A stretch of 64,000 bases of DNA, taken from Alphaproteobacteria bacterium (GTDB lineage Bacteria; Pseudomonadota; Alphaproteobacteria; Micropepsales; Micropepsaceae). Positions 62,388 to 64,000 of the stretch are shown piece by piece; positions within the stretch are counted from its first letter, which is position 1, and every line of letters begins with the position of its first letter. The notes beneath the pieces were generated by a model. That model was not told the DNA's origin, made no database searches, and worked only from the letters and a program-made list of their open reading frames with translations. Location: the NCBI GenBank assembly GCA_016125165.1, contig WGMH01000003.1, positions 558,001-622,000 of the forward strand, read 5' to 3'. Made by a program: the position numbers and the translations under genes.

Positions 62388-64000
62388 ATGCGCAGAATTC
62401 TGCCGATTGCCGGGATAGTCCTTGGTGCCCTGATCCTTCTGGTTCTGGCCCTGCCCTTCCTCGTTCCCATGGATGCCTACAAGGGGCGGATCGAGGACGC
62501 CGCCTTCGACCAGACGGGGCGCAGGCTCTCCATCGGCGGCAGCCTTCGCCTGAGCTTCTATCCCGTGCTGGGACTGAAGGCGCACGACGTGGCGCTGGCC
62601 AATGTGCCCGGCGGCAAGGCAGACGCGCTGGCGAAGATCGATGCGCTGAGCGTGGGGGTGCGCGTATGGCCTCTGCTCTCCGGCAAGGTTGAGGTTTCCA
62701 GGCTGGTTCTGGAAAAGCCGCAAATCCATCTGGAGGTGGACAGGAACGGCGGCACCAACTGGACCTTCAAATCCGCGAAAGAGAAGAAGGACGCGGAGGA
62801 GAAAAAGGCTTCCTTAAAAGCCGATGCGCAGTTCGGCGGGATCAGCATTTCCGATGGCGAGATAAGCTACTTCAATGCACGCACCGGCAAGACGCGCGCA
62901 ATTTCCGATATCGATGCCACCATCGATGTGATGGACCTGACATCGCCGGTGACACTGCATGCCGAATTCACGCTGAACAAGGAACGGCTAACGCTGGATG
63001 GGACCGTGCAATCGCCTGATGCGCTGCGCGAGGAGACGGGCACCAGGGCGAAGCTCGCCCTTGACGGCGATGCACTGAACGCCACGTTCGACGGCGTGCT
63101 CACCAGCAAGGGCGATGCGGACGGCACGCTGGTGCTCAAAACGCAGTCGCTGAAGCGGCTCATAGCGCTAACGGGCAGCAAGAGTTCGGCGGGCGGGTTC
63201 GGCGCAATGTCGCTTTCGGCCACACTGAAGGCGCGCGAAAGCTTTGTGGGACTGAACGGACTGAAGGTATCGCTCGACGGCACCGGCGCAAGCGGCAATC
63301 TTGCCATCAACACGGCTAGAACTATTCCTGCGGTCAAGGGAGCGCTCACGATCGGCGATCTCAACCTCAATCGTTTTACGGACGCGAGCGCCAAGAGTGA
63401 TAGCGCAAATCCCGACGTCGCGCCAAAAGAGGCGGGCTGGAGCACCAAGCCCATCGATCTTTCGGCACTCGAACTCATCAACGCCGATCTCACGCTGGAT
63501 GTGGGGCGGCTTGAAGTTCAGAGCCTGAAGGTTGGCAAATCGCGCATTCACGCAACGATCAACAACGGCGTGCTGGTGGCGAACCTCGATCCCATCACGC
63601 TTTATGGTGGTAGTGGCAAGGCGCGGCTCTCGGCCAGCGCAGGCGGAAATTTCGCGAACAATCTCAGCTTCAACAATTTACAGGTGAAGCCCTTTCTGAC
63701 CGATGCGCTTGGCGTCTCGCGGATCGAAGGTCTCGGTACGGTGACGCTGGATATAACGGCAGCGGGAAAAAGCCCGCAGGCCATCATGCGCGCGCTCGGC
63801 GGCAAGGGCGCGATCACCTTTCGCAACGGGCGCATTCGCGGTGTCGATCTGGGTGGCGTGGCCAAAAGTATCCGAACGGTTTTGAACCCGAGCACGACGA
63901 GCGACGACGCAACGACCGACTTCACCGAGATGGGCGGCACCTTCACTATCGCGAACGGTGTTCTGACCAACAAGGACTTCCACCTCGCGAGCCCGTTCCT
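62388..64000 (+). CDS. asmA: AsmA family protein, N-terminal part
   Basis: 537 complete codons are present and the frame runs off the right edge. An N-terminal membrane anchor (RRILPIAGIVLGALILLVLALPFLVP) is followed by the AsmA motif DAYKGRIEDAAFDQTGRRLSIGGSLRLSFYPVLGLKAHDV and long beta-rich periplasmic repeats. The late blocks GLGTVTLDITAAGKSPQAIMRALGGKGAITFRNGRIRGVDL and TDFTEMGGTFTIANGVL are the AsmA C-terminal signature. AsmA-like proteins bridge the periplasm and are linked to lipid transport and outer-membrane homeostasis. The ATG has GGAGCCTTGGAA upstream. It follows tRNA-His as a separate unit. Confidence 0.92.
   Translation, partial: MRRILPIAGIVLGALILLVLALPFLVPMDAYKGRIEDAAFDQTGRRLSIGGSLRLSFYPVLGLKAHDVALANVPGGKADALAKIDALSVGVRVWPLLSGKVEVSRLVLEKPQIHLEVDRNGGTNWTFKSAKEKKDAEEKKASLKADAQFGGISISDGEISYFNARTGKTRAISDIDATIDVMDLTSPVTLHAEFTLNKERLTLDGTVQSPDALREETGTRAKLALDGDALNATFDGVLTSKGDADGTLVLKTQSLKRLIALTGSKSSAGGFGAMSLSATLKARESFVGLNGLKVSLDGTGASGNLAINTARTIPAVKGALTIGDLNLNRFTDASAKSDSANPDVAPKEAGWSTKPIDLSALELINADLTLDVGRLEVQSLKVGKSRIHATINNGVLVANLDPITLYGGSGKARLSASAGGNFANNLSFNNLQVKPFLTDALGVSRIEGLGTVTLDITAAGKSPQAIMRALGGKGAITFRNGRIRGVDLGGVAKSIRTVLNPSTTSDDATTDFTEMGGTFTIANGVLTNKDFHLASPF

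Overview
The window is a GC-rich, densely coded bacterial chromosome segment with about 50 genes, one tRNA and no phage or plasmid functions. Several features point to an alphaproteobacterium: a complete fixNOQP-GHIS type cbb3 oxidase operon with hemN, a FixL/FixJ/FixK oxygen-sensing set, a CtrA-like response regulator, many TonB-dependent receptors, and a tRNA-His with A73 and no encoded G-1. I cannot assign a genus. An aerobic or microaerobic heterotroph that scavenges complex organic matter (Rhizomicrobium/Caulobacterales-like) is my guess only.

Layout. 1-2400: end of a 2Fe-2S ferredoxin gene, an OmpW porin with an FNR-type box and a strong terminator, then hemN. 2378-10402: ccoNOQP-ccoGHIS-hemN on the minus strand, coupled by short overlaps, with a perfect TTGAT-N4-ATCAA box upstream. 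10520-14905: divergent glutamyl- and valyl-tRNA synthetases, both of lineages unusual for this group. 14910-23153: a TonB receptor, acyl-CoA ligase and TetR operon facing an MFS and carboxylesterase pair, with a palindrome in the shared promoter. 23612-35101: a MocR-type regulator followed by a co-directional operon of nitrilase, TonB receptor, TPR-sulfotransferase, serine hydrolase, MFS and class III aminotransferase. The MocR protein has lost the PLP-binding lysine and carries an extra C-terminal domain. 35528-38269: one open frame joining an NfrB-like inner-membrane glycosyltransferase to an NfrA-like TPR/outer-membrane domain. 38396-43810: five genes for oxidative sugar or glycoside metabolism. 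43881-46056: a TRIC-type membrane protein, a RAYT transposase with a tandem repeat, and a CtrA-like regulator. 46222-51540: fixJ, fixL, a quinone-reductase-like flavoprotein, a kinase-less PAS protein and fixK. 51838-53096: a small basic ORF, a cell-wall hydrolase and a single-domain receiver. 53512-61319: a six-gene minus-strand operon (luciferase-like monooxygenase, three hydrolases, TonB receptor, AhpD-like protein), with a TetR gene further upstream. 61379-64000: a second TetR, tRNA-His and the start of an AsmA gene.

How it fits together. FixL-FixJ probably drives fixK, and FixK or another FNR-type protein probably acts on the boxes before cco, ompW and fixK itself, so sensor, relay and target oxidase all lie within 50 kb. 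The rest reads as a set of nutrient-capture modules, each pairing an outer-membrane TonB receptor with hydrolases, a transporter and a local regulator. The least ordinary items are the MocR protein without its lysine, the NfrB-NfrA fusion, the FixL with two heme-type PAS domains, and the FixK with Cys in its recognition helix.
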